Positions 1 to 5,619 of a stretch of 5,968 nt of DNA are shown here, in pieces. Origin of the DNA: Rhodospirillales bacterium (GTDB lineage Bacteria > Pseudomonadota > Alphaproteobacteria > Rhodospirillales > Defluviicoccaceae); assembly GCA_026125865.1 (NCBI GenBank), contig JAHCKI010000162.1, forward strand, positions 1-5,968, read 5' to 3'. The translations under genes were made by a program, and so were the position numbers. Position 1 is the first letter of the stretch, and every line of letters starts with the position of its first letter. The notes beneath the pieces were generated by a model that was not told the origin of the DNA, ran no database searches, and was given only the letters and a program-made list of their open reading frames with translations.

Positions 1-1
1 A

Positions 2-169
2 GCCCTGCGTCTCGGTCATGTCATCCATGTGCTGGCCGGTCTACCCGCGCGACTGGGCGCACCTCTCGAACCGGAACCGGAGGTGGCGCCGCCGCGCGCC
101 GTCGACGATCCGGTGGTTCTCGGCCTGCAAGGCGACCTGCTCGGCCGCCTCGCCGCCGCCCACCGATGA
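2..169 (+). CDS. thiZ: ABC transporter ATP-binding protein, C-terminal end (ThiZ-like), partial
   Basis: The gene enters from outside the window; only the last 55 codons are present, ending at TGA 167-169. The visible start, ALRLGHVIHVLAGLPARLG, matches the segment after the H-loop in nitrate/taurine/thiamin-precursor type importer ATPases (SsuB/TauB/ThiZ), where an EAxxLxDRI-like stretch is followed by a 'vl..rPar.g' strand. The Walker, signature and switch motifs lie upstream and cannot be checked. It would be the cytoplasmic ATPase that energises the permease starting 27 nt downstream in the same reading frame. The specific ThiZ name is inferred from the neighbouring ThiY-like binding protein; the ATPase family assignment rests on the short tail plus operon context. 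Confidence 0.75.
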   Translation, partial: ALRLGHVIHVLAGLPARLGAPLEPEPEVAPPRAVDDPVVLGLQGDLLGRLAAAHR

Positions 170-196
170 GGGGCCGCCGATGAGGAAAAGCAAGCC

Positions 197-973
197 TTGA
201 CGGTGGAACCCCCATGGCTTCGGGCCGCTCGTCCCGTGCTGATCGCTTGCGGCCTGTTCGCGATCTGGCAGGGGGTGGTCGCCCTGACGGCGTTGCCGCC
301 CTACATTCTGCCGGGACCAACGCGGGTCGCGGTGGCGTGGTTCGAGCATCGCGTCATCATCGCCGAGCATGCCGTTCTGACCGCTGGCGAAATCCTGCTC
401 GGCCTTGTTCTCGGCACCACGCTTGGTTGCGCCAGTGCCATCATCATGACCGCCTTTCGGCCGGCGCGACTGTGGCTGTTACCGGTGCTGGTGGTCAGTC
501 AGGCGGTACCGGTGTTCGCCCTAGCGCCGTTGCTGGTGCTCTGGTTCGGGTATGGCATGGCATCTAAGGTAGCCATGGCCACCCTGATCATCTTTTTTCC
601 GGTTACCGCCGCCTTTCACGATGGGCTGCGGCGGACCGATCCCGGCTGGCTCGACATGGCGCGAGCCATGAACGCCGGCCGTTGGGCGACGCTGCACCAT
701 GTACGCCTGCCGGCCGCCCTGCCCGCCCTCGCCTCCGGCTTGCGCGTCGCCACCGCCGTTGCCCCCATCGGCGCCGTCGTCGGCGAATGGGTCGGCTCCA
801 GCGCCGGTCTCGGCTATTTGATGCTGCACGCCAACGCCCGCATGCAGGTGGACGTCATGTTCGCCGCGCTGCTGACCTTGGCGGTCATGGCGGTGGTGCT
901 CTATTTCACCATCGACACACTGCTGCGCCGGGCGCTGCCCTGGCAACCCGATTCCCACCCCACCGATGATTGA
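197..973 (+). CDS. thiX: ABC transporter permease, ThiX-like (thiamin pyrimidine precursor import)
   Basis: This is a 258-residue inner-membrane permease of the binding-protein-dependent family (BPD_transp_1). Hydrophobic segments lie near residues 13-33, 62-86, 91-116, 121-141, 183-205 and 217-239. The cytoplasmic EAA-type coupling loop sits near residues 153-172 (DMARAMNAGRW...RLPAALP), with the usual Gly seven residues after the first Ala, and would dock on the ATPase. The start is taken as TTG at 197: no ATG lies in this frame after the ATPase stop at 169, and a GAGGA ribosome site at 182-186 is well spaced for it. GTG at 203 is the alternative. The stop TGA (971-973) is part of the TGAGG that serves as ribosome site for the next gene, so the two are probably translationally coupled. 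Substrate is inferred from the neighbouring ThiY-like protein; a sulfonate/nitrate-type permease is the sequence-level alternative. Confidence 0.88.
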   Translation: MTVEPPWLRAARPVLIACGLFAIWQGVVALTALPPYILPGPTRVAVAWFEHRVIIAEHAVLTAGEILLGLVLGTTLGCASAIIMTAFRPARLWLLPVLVVSQAVPVFALAPLLVLWFGYGMASKVAMATLIIFFPVTAAFHDGLRRTDPGWLDMARAMNAGRWATLHHVRLPAALPALASGLRVATAVAPIGAVVGEWVGSSAGLGYLMLHANARMQVDVMFAALLTLAVMAVVLYFTIDTLLRRALPWQPDSHPTDD

Positions 974-982
974 GGTTTCGTT

Positions 983-1936
983 ATGAAGGTTCGTTCATGT
1001 TTTTCCGCACTATCCATTTCCATCGCCTTGATTTTAAACGGTGTAAGCGCACATGCGGCGGATAAGCTCACCGTGCTGTTGGACTGGTTCGTCAATCCCG
1101 ATCACGCGACCCTGGTGGTCGCCAAGGAAAAAGGATTCTTCCGCGACGCCGGCTTGGACGTGGAGCTGGTGGCGCCGGCCGACCCCAATGATCCGCCGAA
1201 GCTGGTGGCCGCCGGCAAGGCCGATCTCGCCGTTTCCTATCAGCCGCAGCTCCATGTGCAAGTTGCCGCCGGCTTGCCCTTGGCGCGCATCGGCACCATC
1301 ATTGCGACCCCCCTCAATGCATTGGTCGTGCTGGCCGATGGACCGATCCGGACGGTCGCCGACCTTAAGGGCCGCAAGGTGGGCTACTCGGTGGGCGGCT
1401 TCGAGGACGCCATCCTGGGCGCCATGCTGACCGCCCATGGTGTCGATCCCGACACGGTGACCATGATCAACGTCAACTTCTCCCTGTCCCCCTCCATCGT
1501 GTCGGGGCAGGTGGACGCGGTGATCGGCGCCTATCGCAACTTCGAGCTGAACCAGATGGACATCGTCGGTAAGCCCGGCCGCGCCTTCTATCCCGAGGAA
1601 CACGGCGTGCCGGCTTATGACGAACTGATCGTCGCGGCCCATAGGGAGCGCCTGCAAGACCCGCGCTTTGCGGCTTTCATCGCCGCCCTCGAACGCGGCG
1701 TGCAATTCCTGATCAACCACCCGGACGAGAGCTGGCAAGCCTTCATCGCCGCCTACCCCAACCTGGACGACGACCTCAACCGCCGCGCCTGGGCCGACAC
1801 CCTTCCCCGCTTCGCCCTCCGCCCCGCCGCCCTAGACCAAGGCCGCTACACCCGCTTCGCGGCGTTCCTGAAGGATCGCGGGCTCATCGACACCATCCCG
1901 CCGCTCGACACCTACGCCGTCGAACTGGGACGGTGA
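983..1936 (+). CDS. thiY: Periplasmic substrate-binding protein, ThiY/NMT1 family
   Basis: A 317-residue NMT1/THI5-like binding protein, probably capturing hydroxymethylpyrimidine or formylaminopyrimidine for thiamin salvage. Residues 1-25 form a Sec signal peptide (KVR start, hydrophobic core, AHA cleavage before A26); there is no lipobox, so it should be soluble in the periplasm. The mature part opens with the family hallmark LLDWFVNPDHA (residues 32-42, including D34, W35, N38 and H41), followed by GKADLAVSYQPQL (78-90) and VGYSVGGFEDAILG (near 135-148), all typical of ThiY-like proteins. The mature protein contains no cysteine, so it lacks the CCCFC motif of the yeast THI5 pyrimidine synthases and should be a transporter component only. 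TGAGG at 971-975 precedes ATG 983 by 7 nt. It is the last gene of the operon and ends before a terminator-like hairpin. Exact ligand is inferred. Confidence 0.88.
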   Translation: MKVRSCFSALSISIALILNGVSAHAADKLTVLLDWFVNPDHATLVVAKEKGFFRDAGLDVELVAPADPNDPPKLVAAGKADLAVSYQPQLHVQVAAGLPLARIGTIIATPLNALVVLADGPIRTVADLKGRKVGYSVGGFEDAILGAMLTAHGVDPDTVTMINVNFSLSPSIVSGQVDAVIGAYRNFELNQMDIVGKPGRAFYPEEHGVPAYDELIVAAHRERLQDPRFAAFIAALERGVQFLINHPDESWQAFIAAYPNLDDDLNRRAWADTLPRFALRPAALDQGRYTRFAAFLKDRGLIDTIPPLDTYAVELGR

Positions 1937-1954
1937 CGGCCGCCCGGCCCCGAC

Positions 1955-2059
1955 AACCCTCACCCTCCCGCTTCGCGGGTCCCTCCCTCTCCCGTTTTAC
2001 GGGCGAGGGCCTTTTTTCGCTCCCTCGCCCGCTTGCGGGAGAGGGTTGGGGTGAGGGTT
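1955..2059. repeat. Composite palindromic intergenic repeat (three hairpins inside an outer inverted repeat)
   Basis: The outer arms are perfect 11-bp inverted repeats, AACCCTCACCC (1955-1965) and GGGTGAGGGTT (2049-2059). Inside are three hairpins: CCCGC-ttc-GCGGG (1967-1979); CCCTCtCCCGT-ttt-ACGGGcGAGGG (1985-2009, one mismatch); and CCCTCgCCCGC-tt-GCGGGaGAGGG (2022-2045, one mismatch). Hairpins two and three share the CCCTCNCCCG core. This is the appearance of the REP/BIME-type elements (CCCTCTCCCGC...GCGGGAGAGGG) common between convergent genes in proteobacterial genomes. It lies between the thi operon end and the argC end, where such elements typically sit. Family name and copy number cannot be determined from this window. 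Confidence 0.85.
1985..2017 (+). terminator. Rho-independent terminator of the thi operon
   Basis: A GC-rich stem (1985-1995 with 1999-2009, 10 of 11 pairs, loop TTT) is followed after two C residues by six T residues at 2012-2017. It begins 48 nt after the thiY stop. This is the central hairpin of the composite repeat, so a repeat unit appears to double as the terminator. In the - direction the third hairpin has no T tract, so argC may end there only through the stem or through Rho. Confidence 0.72.
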
Positions 2060-2072
2060 CTTGCGGTCGCGA

Positions 2073-3137
2073 TTACGGGAACAGCGGTTGTTGCTGCAGG
2101 CCGGTGGTTTCGGGGAGACCGCAGAGCAGGTTCATGTTCTGGACGGCTTGGCCCGAGGCGCCCTTGACCAGGTTGTCGATGACCGACAGCACGATGGCGC
2201 GGCCCGGTAGCCGGTCGGCGAAGACACCGAGGTGGGCGTGGTTGGAGCCGCGGACGTGGCGGGTGGCGGGCGCCACGCCCTCCGGCAGCACCCGCACGAA
2301 GGGTTCGCCGGCATAACGCCTTTCCAGGCAGGCGTGCAGGTCCGACGCCGTCGCCGCGTGGGTCAGCCGCAGGTAGATGGTCGACAGAATCCCCCGGTTC
2401 ATGGGCATCAGGTGCGGCGTGAAATTGACATGCAGCGCGCGCCCGGCCGCCACCGAAATCTCCTGCTCGATCTCGGGGGCGTGGCGATGGGAGGCGACGC
2501 CATAGGCGTGCACGCCCTCCGCCACCTCGGCGAACAACGACCCTTCCTTCAACCCGCGACCGGCGCCGCTCACCCCCGATTTGGAATCGATGATGATGTC
2601 GTCGGCATCGATGAGAGCGGACTCGACCAAAGGCACCAACGGCAGCAAGGCCGACGTGGGATAGCAGCCCGGACAGGCGATCAGCCGCGCCTTGGCGATA
2701 CGCGCGCGTTTCAATTCGGTGAGGCCGTAGACCGCCTCCCCTTGCAACTCGGGGGCGCGATGGGTATGGCCGTACCAACGGTGGTACTGTTCCAGATCGG
2801 TCAAGCGGAAGTCGGCGGAAAGGTCGATGACCTTGAGGTGAGCGGGCATCGCCGCCACCGCTTCCTGGGTGGTACCGTGCGGCAGGCCGCAGAAAGCGAC
2901 GTCGATGCCGTCCCAATTCACCGTTTCGAGGGATGTCAGCGGCGGCAGCCGGTGATCCCGCGCGGCGATGGCCAGGTGCGGGAAGACGTTGCCCATCTCC
3001 TCACCGGCCTTGCGGTCGGCGGTGAGCACGGCGATTTCGACGTTGGGGTGGGCGGACAGCAGCCGAACCAGTTCGGCGCCCGTGTAACCGCTGGCGCCAA
3101 CGATGGCCACGCGAATCTGAGGGTTTATGGCAGCCAT
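2073..3137 (-). CDS. argC: N-acetyl-gamma-glutamyl-phosphate reductase
   Basis: ArgC catalyses the NADPH-dependent reduction of N-acetyl-glutamyl-5-phosphate to N-acetylglutamate semialdehyde, the third step of arginine synthesis, in the cytoplasm. The protein is 354 residues, the length of the long (type 1) ArgC family. Visible landmarks: the Rossmann nucleotide loop GASGYTGAEL (residues 14-23); GLPHGTTQE (84-92); IDLSADFRL (104-112); the active-site cysteine C158 in ACPGCYPTSALLPL; DSKSGVSGAGR (184-194); and the catalytic histidine region SHRHAPEIEQ (H217/H219). The ATG at 3137 was chosen because GASGYTG then begins near residue 14, as usual; a clear ribosome site is not visible. The gene follows rpsI on the same strand but is separated by 216 bp of hairpin-rich sequence, so it may have its own promoter. 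No frameshift or missing key residue is seen. Confidence 0.97.
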   Translation of the reverse strand: MAAINPQIRVAIVGASGYTGAELVRLLSAHPNVEIAVLTADRKAGEEMGNVFPHLAIAARDHRLPPLTSLETVNWDGIDVAFCGLPHGTTQEAVAAMPAHLKVIDLSADFRLTDLEQYHRWYGHTHRAPELQGEAVYGLTELKRARIAKARLIACPGCYPTSALLPLVPLVESALIDADDIIIDSKSGVSGAGRGLKEGSLFAEVAEGVHAYGVASHRHAPEIEQEISVAAGRALHVNFTPHLMPMNRGILSTIYLRLTHAATASDLHACLERRYAGEPFVRVLPEGVAPATRHVRGSNHAHLGVFADRLPGRAIVLSVIDNLVKGASGQAVQNMNLLCGLPETTGLQQQPLFP

Positions 3138-3179
3138 GGCATTGGGTCCCGTACCGTTGCGACCACCACCGATCGATTA

Positions 3180-3200
3180 ACGGAAAAGCACATTTTCCGT
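3180..3200. repeat. Perfect 8-bp inverted repeat upstream of argC
   Basis: ACGGAAAA (3180-3187) and TTTTCCGT (3193-3200) are perfect reverse complements around a 5-nt loop (GCACA). It lies 43-63 bp before the argC start and overlaps the left edge of the next repeat by 3 bp. It has no adjacent T tract. It could be an operator for argC, a leader hairpin, or a boundary part of the neighbouring repeat; the sequence does not decide. Confidence 0.55.
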
Positions 3201-3288
3201 CATTGCGAGGAACCCTAGGCGACGAAGCAATCCAGAAGACTCACAGCGTTCCGGACCGCCACGCTCCCTCCGGTCGCTCGCGATGACG
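3198..3288. repeat. Dispersed-type palindromic element (CGTCATTGCGAG...CTCGCGATGACG)
   Basis: The ends CGTCATTGCGAG (3198-3209) and CTCGCGATGACG (3277-3288) are inverted repeats with one mismatch. An inner pair, CGAAGCAATCCAG (3223-3235) and CCGGACCGCCACG (3250-3262), matches at eight of 13 positions, with four of the five differences being C for T in the right copy. The arrangement CGTCATTGCGAG...GCGACGAAGCAATCCAG is the familiar form of a roughly 90-150 bp palindromic intergenic repeat found in many proteobacterial genomes. It sits between rpsI and argC and contains no gene. Mobility and copy number cannot be judged here. Confidence 0.75.
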
Positions 3289-3311
3289 AAATTGATCGGC
3301 GGTACTGTTCA

Positions 3312-3345
3312 TTGTCCGCACGGTCCCGATCAACCATGCGGACGA
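3312..3345 (-). terminator. Candidate 3' hairpin after rpsI (no T tract)
   Basis: GTCCGCA (3314-3320) and TGCGGAC (3337-3343) are perfect inverted arms, with a further GGT/ACC pairing inside the loop. The structure begins 9-11 nt beyond the rpsI stop in the direction of transcription. No run of T follows it, so it is either a weak terminator or a 3'-end stabilising stem at the end of the rplM-rpsI message. If it does terminate, argC needs its own promoter. Confidence 0.4.
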
Positions 3346-3353
3346 TTTGACAC

Positions 3354-3848
3354 CTAACGTTTCGAGAACTGGAAGCTGCGGCGGGCCTTGCGTTTGCCGT
3401 ATTTCTTGCGTTCGACGACGCGGGCGTCGCGGGTGAGGAAACCGCCTTTCTTGAGAACGGGTCGCACCCCCGGCTCGAAGAACGTCAGCGCACGGCTGAT
3501 GCCGTGGCGCAAAGCGCCGGCCTGCCCGGAAAGTCCGCCGCCCGTGACCGTGCAGGTCACGTCGTACTGGTCGGTGCGATCGGTGGCCCCGAACGGCTGG
3601 TTGATGATCATGCGGAGGGTCGGCCGGGCGAAATAGGTGGCCACATCGCGGCCGTTGACGGTGATCCTGCCGGCGCCCGGCTTGATCCATACGCGGGCGA
3701 TGGCGTCCTTGCGTTTGCCGGTGGCGTAGGCGCGCCCCTTCGCATCGATGCGGGGCTGCGCTTCCGTCTGCTCGGCCTCCACGGGCGTCGCCGTACCGAG
3801 CCCGGTGATATCCTTCAGGTCCGCGAGGGTCTTGGTTGCTTCGGACAT
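3354..3848 (-). CDS. rpsI: 30S ribosomal protein S9 (uS9)
   Basis: Small-subunit ribosomal protein uS9, 164 residues. The core begins near residue 41 with YATGKRKDAIARVWIKPG. The family signature GGGLSGQAGALRHGISRAL lies at 103-121, followed by RPVLKKGGFLTRDAR (129-143) and the basic C-terminal tail ending FSKR; this tail reaches the P-site tRNA. E. coli S9 is about 130 residues; the extra 34 or so here are an acidic, Ala/Glu/Thr-containing N-terminal extension (MSEATKTLADLKDITGLGTA...), which is usual in alphaproteobacteria. The ATG at 3848 lies 8 nt after the rplM stop, with no clear Shine-Dalgarno in between, which suggests coupling to rplM translation. The stop is TAG at 3354-3356. Confidence 0.98.
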   Translation of the reverse strand: MSEATKTLADLKDITGLGTATPVEAEQTEAQPRIDAKGRAYATGKRKDAIARVWIKPGAGRITVNGRDVATYFARPTLRMIINQPFGATDRTDQYDVTCTVTGGGLSGQAGALRHGISRALTFFEPGVRPVLKKGGFLTRDARVVERKKYGKRKARRSFQFSKR

Positions 3849-3856
3849 GGTCGTGA

Positions 3857-4315
3857 CTATCTCTTGTTCTTCGGGTTCATCGCGGCGAGATCGAGGATCT
3901 CCGGCTGCTGCGCCCCGTGGGGGTGGTCGGCGCCGGCGTAGACTTTAAGCTTGCGCATCTGCTGACGGCCCAGCGGCGATCGCGGAATCATGCACTCAAC
4001 CGCCTTGATGACCACCCTTTCCGGATGCTTGCCGCCGAGGATCTGGCCCATGGTCCGATCCTTGATTCCACCCGGATACCCCGTGTGCCAATAGAACCGT
4101 TCCTGTTCGAGCTTGCGCCCGGTCAACCGCACCTTGTCGGCGTTGACCACGATGACGTTGTCGCCGCAATCCAGATGCGGCGTGTACATAGGCTTGTGTT
4201 TGCCCCGTAGCCGCGTCGCGACGACAGCGGCCAACCGGCCGAGGATGACGCCCTCGGCGTCGATCACAGTCCACTTGCGCTTAATTTCCGAGGCCTTGGC
4301 CGAATAAGTTGCCAT
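3857..4315 (-). CDS. rplM: 50S ribosomal protein L13 (uL13)
   Basis: Large-subunit ribosomal protein uL13, 152 residues, an early assembly protein. Characteristic segments: KWTVIDAEGVILGRLAAVVATRLRGKHKP (14-42), CGDNVIVVNADKVRLTG (50-66), the RFYWHTGYPGG loop (73-83), and the C-terminal signature MIPRSPLGRQQMRKLKVYAG with HPHGAQQP (109-138). The ATG at 4315 is preferred because MATYSAKASEI is the usual alphaproteobacterial N-terminus and a GAAG lies 7 nt before it; an in-frame GTG directly upstream (4316-4318) would add one residue. It is first in the rplM-rpsI operon, a conserved bacterial pair. A promoter and a leader hairpin are visible upstream. In E. coli L13 represses this operon by binding its own mRNA; whether that applies here is unknown. 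Confidence 0.98.
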   Translation of the reverse strand: MATYSAKASEIKRKWTVIDAEGVILGRLAAVVATRLRGKHKPMYTPHLDCGDNVIVVNADKVRLTGRKLEQERFYWHTGYPGGIKDRTMGQILGGKHPERVVIKAVECMIPRSPLGRQQMRKLKVYAGADHPHGAQQPEILDLAAMNPKNKR

Positions 4316-4357
4316 CACACGTCTTCATATTCGCGAAGTTAGCACAGAAAACACGAC

Positions 4358-4377
4358 GCCGAGGCCAGGGCCTCGGC
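4358..4377 (-). promoter_or_regulatory. 5'-leader hairpin of the rplM-rpsI mRNA
   Basis: GCCGAGGCC (4358-4366) and GGCCTCGGC (4369-4377) are perfect 9-bp complements separated by 2 nt; in practice eight pairs with a 4-nt loop. With the predicted start near 4383, this stem would occupy the very 5' end of the rplM message, about 42 nt before the start codon. On the transcribed strand T4 follows six nt after the stem (4351-4348). It could protect the 5' end, take part in L13 feedback, or act as a weak attenuator. Confidence 0.6.
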
Positions 4378-4389
4378 TCGATCGGTGTT

Positions 4390-4418
4390 GTGTAGGCCAT
4401 AGAAGCCTTGCAAGTCAA
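4390..4418 (-). promoter_or_regulatory. Predicted sigma70-type promoter of rplM-rpsI
   Basis: On the - strand, TTGACT (4418-4413) matches the -35 consensus at five of six positions. It is followed, after exactly 17 nt, by CTACAC (4395-4390), a plausible alphaproteobacterial -10 box. The predicted transcription start is near 4383, giving a leader of about 68 nt before the rplM ATG. Confidence 0.65.
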
Positions 4419-4612
4419 CGCCGGAACGCACCCGCACTTTCGTTAATCGCCGCAAGGCGGGAGTTGTGTCGCCCGGTGTTTGGTGGTTTGTTAGAGGCAT
4501 TGCGCTTCGATCGCAAAGCCGTCGTTATGGAAAACGCCGTTGCGGCGGTTGGTTGGTCGTGTGGGAGCAACAAGCGCCCTTAAAACGTTAGGATTTTTGG
4601 GAGTGGTCTAAA
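4419..4612. other. Intergenic region upstream of bacteriohemerythrin; no clear promoter
   Basis: This divergent gap must hold the bacteriohemerythrin promoter, but I found no convincing sigma70, sigma54 or FNR-type site. Small inverted repeats are present: CGCC-gcaa-GGCG (4448-4459), a GNRA-type tetraloop; TTGCG-n7-CGCAA (4500-4516); and CGCCG-ttg-CGGCG (4535-4547). A GGGAG ribosome site about 10 nt before ATG 4613 supports that start. No small ORF here looks real. Confidence 0.5.
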
Positions 4613-5080
4613 ATGACGTCCATCCAGTGGACCGACGACATGAGCGTCAACGTCAATTCCATTGATACAGATCACAAAATCCTGTTCAAACTTCTCAACA
4701 AATTCGACGAAGCGGTCCGCTTGGGCATGGGCGAGGATGTGGTCAGCAACGTGCTGGATGCATTGCTTGACTACACGGAATACCATTTCGAACGGGAGGA
4801 AGCCTTGATGGAGGCGTGCGGCTATCCCGATATCGATGCCCACAAGTACACGCACAAGGTCCTCAAGACGCAAGTCGCCCATATTCGCGATCGCCACGTG
4901 GCGAATCCGGGCACGATTCATGATCGTGAAGTTCTCGCCTTCCTCCGCAACTGGCTGACCGCGCACATCCTGGGGCGCGACAAGCTCTATTCTCCGTTCA
5001 TGGCGAGCAAGGCGACGGAAGTGGCGGCCGCGGATGAAGACTTCAACAAGAACCGCGCCGAGGCGCCTAAAGGAAATTAG
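4613..5080 (+). CDS. Bacteriohemerythrin (non-heme diiron O2-binding protein)
   Basis: A 155-residue single-domain hemerythrin. All seven expected diiron ligands are present with the right spacing: H21 in IDTDHKILF; H58 and E62 in YHFEREEALM; H77 and H81 in HKYTHK; H118 and D123 in LRNWLTAHILGRD. Such proteins reversibly bind O2 at a carboxylate- and oxo-bridged diiron site in a four-helix bundle and are proposed to supply O2 to oxidases or to sense or buffer it. No signal peptide, membrane segment or fused output domain is seen, so it should be cytoplasmic. The domain fills residues 1 to about 132; the last 23 residues are a charged, probably disordered tail. GGGAG precedes the ATG by about 10 nt. 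It stands alone: divergent from rplM and convergent with the thioesterase gene, so the neighbours do not suggest a partner. Confidence 0.95.
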   Translation: MTSIQWTDDMSVNVNSIDTDHKILFKLLNKFDEAVRLGMGEDVVSNVLDALLDYTEYHFEREEALMEACGYPDIDAHKYTHKVLKTQVAHIRDRHVANPGTIHDREVLAFLRNWLTAHILGRDKLYSPFMASKATEVAAADEDFNKNRAEAPKGN

Positions 5081-5119
5081 GCGAAAGACAAGGCGTATCC
5101 CTTCCCGATCATTGGGCCG

Positions 5120-5542
5120 CTACGCTTTCGGCGGCGGGACGGAATAGGTGCCAGTGGCGTGGGCCACCGGTTCAGCGTGTCCCTCGGAATGAATGGTCAC
5201 TTCCATCACGACGAGGCGCTTTCCCAGCTTCAGAAGACGGCCTTCCGCCAGTAAATCGTCGGGGCTCGGCCGAAACAGGAAATGGATGCTGAAATTGGTG
5301 GTGACCGACAGCTTGACCGGACCGATCAGCGACAGCACCACCGCATACATGCAAGCATCGGCCAGCGCCATCATCATCGGACCGGCGATGGTTCCACCCG
5401 GGCGCAACATGGACGCCCGGTAAGGCAAACGCATTCGCGCGACGCCCCTGCCGATTTCGTCCGCGTGCATGCCCATCTCGAAGGCCCACGGGACTTCATC
5501 GCGCAGTATGGCGTTGAACTCTTCGACGGTGATCTTGGCCAC
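5120..5542 (-). CDS. PaaI-type hotdog-fold acyl-CoA thioesterase
   Basis: The reading frame is open from 5698, but the likely protein is 140 residues starting at GTG 5542. That start is preceded by AGGAG about 11 nt upstream and gives MAKITVEEFNAILRDEVPW, a normal start for the family. The upstream part would also run through the predicted promoter and palindromes. The hotdog core includes ASMLRPGGTIAGPMMMALADACMYAVVLS (about 44-71), where the helix carries the active-site region in PaaI-like thioesterases (RPGG...ALAD), then KLSVTTNFSIHFLFRP (77-92) and the paired strands EGRLLKLGKRLVVMEVTIHSE (100-120). The role is hydrolysis of an acyl-CoA, substrate unknown. It is divergent from an enoyl-CoA hydratase-like gene, so the two may belong to one acyl-CoA pathway under shared control. 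Confidence 0.82.
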   Translation of the reverse strand: MAKITVEEFNAILRDEVPWAFEMGMHADEIGRGVARMRLPYRASMLRPGGTIAGPMMMALADACMYAVVLSLIGPVKLSVTTNFSIHFLFRPSPDDLLAEGRLLKLGKRLVVMEVTIHSEGHAEPVAHATGTYSVPPPKA

Positions 5543-5590
5543 GGCCCCGCCCTCTCCTGCCCCTATCAACAAGTGCGAACGACTCTCAGC

Positions 5591-5619
5591 ACGATAGTTT
5601 ACGTTTACGTAAACGTCAA
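5591..5619 (-). promoter_or_regulatory. Predicted promoter of the thioesterase gene
   Basis: On the - strand, TTGACG (5619-5614) is a five-of-six match to the -35 consensus. A 17-nt spacer leads to TATCGT (5596-5591), a four-of-six -10 box. Transcription would start near 5584, about 42 nt before the GTG start at 5542. The spacer is almost wholly filled by the palindromic operator-like sequence. Confidence 0.6.

Noticed and set aside
21..370. Open frames on the - strand across the start of the window (99 and 109 codons)
   Set aside because: They lie antisense to the ABC ATPase tail and permease, have Arg/Pro/Gly-rich compositions typical of GC-rich shadow frames, and match no family I recognise.
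983..1936. Possibility that the binding protein is a THI5-type pyrimidine synthase
   Set aside because: It has a Sec signal peptide, is encoded with a permease and ATPase, and its mature part contains no cysteine, so the CCCFC iron-binding motif is missing.
1955..2059. Possibility that the direct and inverted CCCTC/GAGGG units are a CRISPR array
   Set aside because: The units are palindromic hairpins with loops of 2-3 nt, not regularly spaced repeats with unique spacers, and no cas gene is present.
1960..2916. 318-codon - strand frame overlapping argC
   Set aside because: It is an alternative frame of argC and of the palindromic repeat; the argC frame has all family motifs, this one has none and is Arg-rich.
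2232..3218. 328-codon + strand frame antisense to argC
   Set aside because: Long antisense frames are common in GC-rich genes; it has no recognisable motif, while the opposite strand encodes a complete ArgC.
4479..4500. GG-N10-GC arrangement that might be a sigma54 promoter for the bacteriohemerythrin gene
   Set aside because: Only the minimal GG and GC dinucleotides match; the TGGCAC and TTGC contexts are absent, and the site is more than 110 bp from the start codon.
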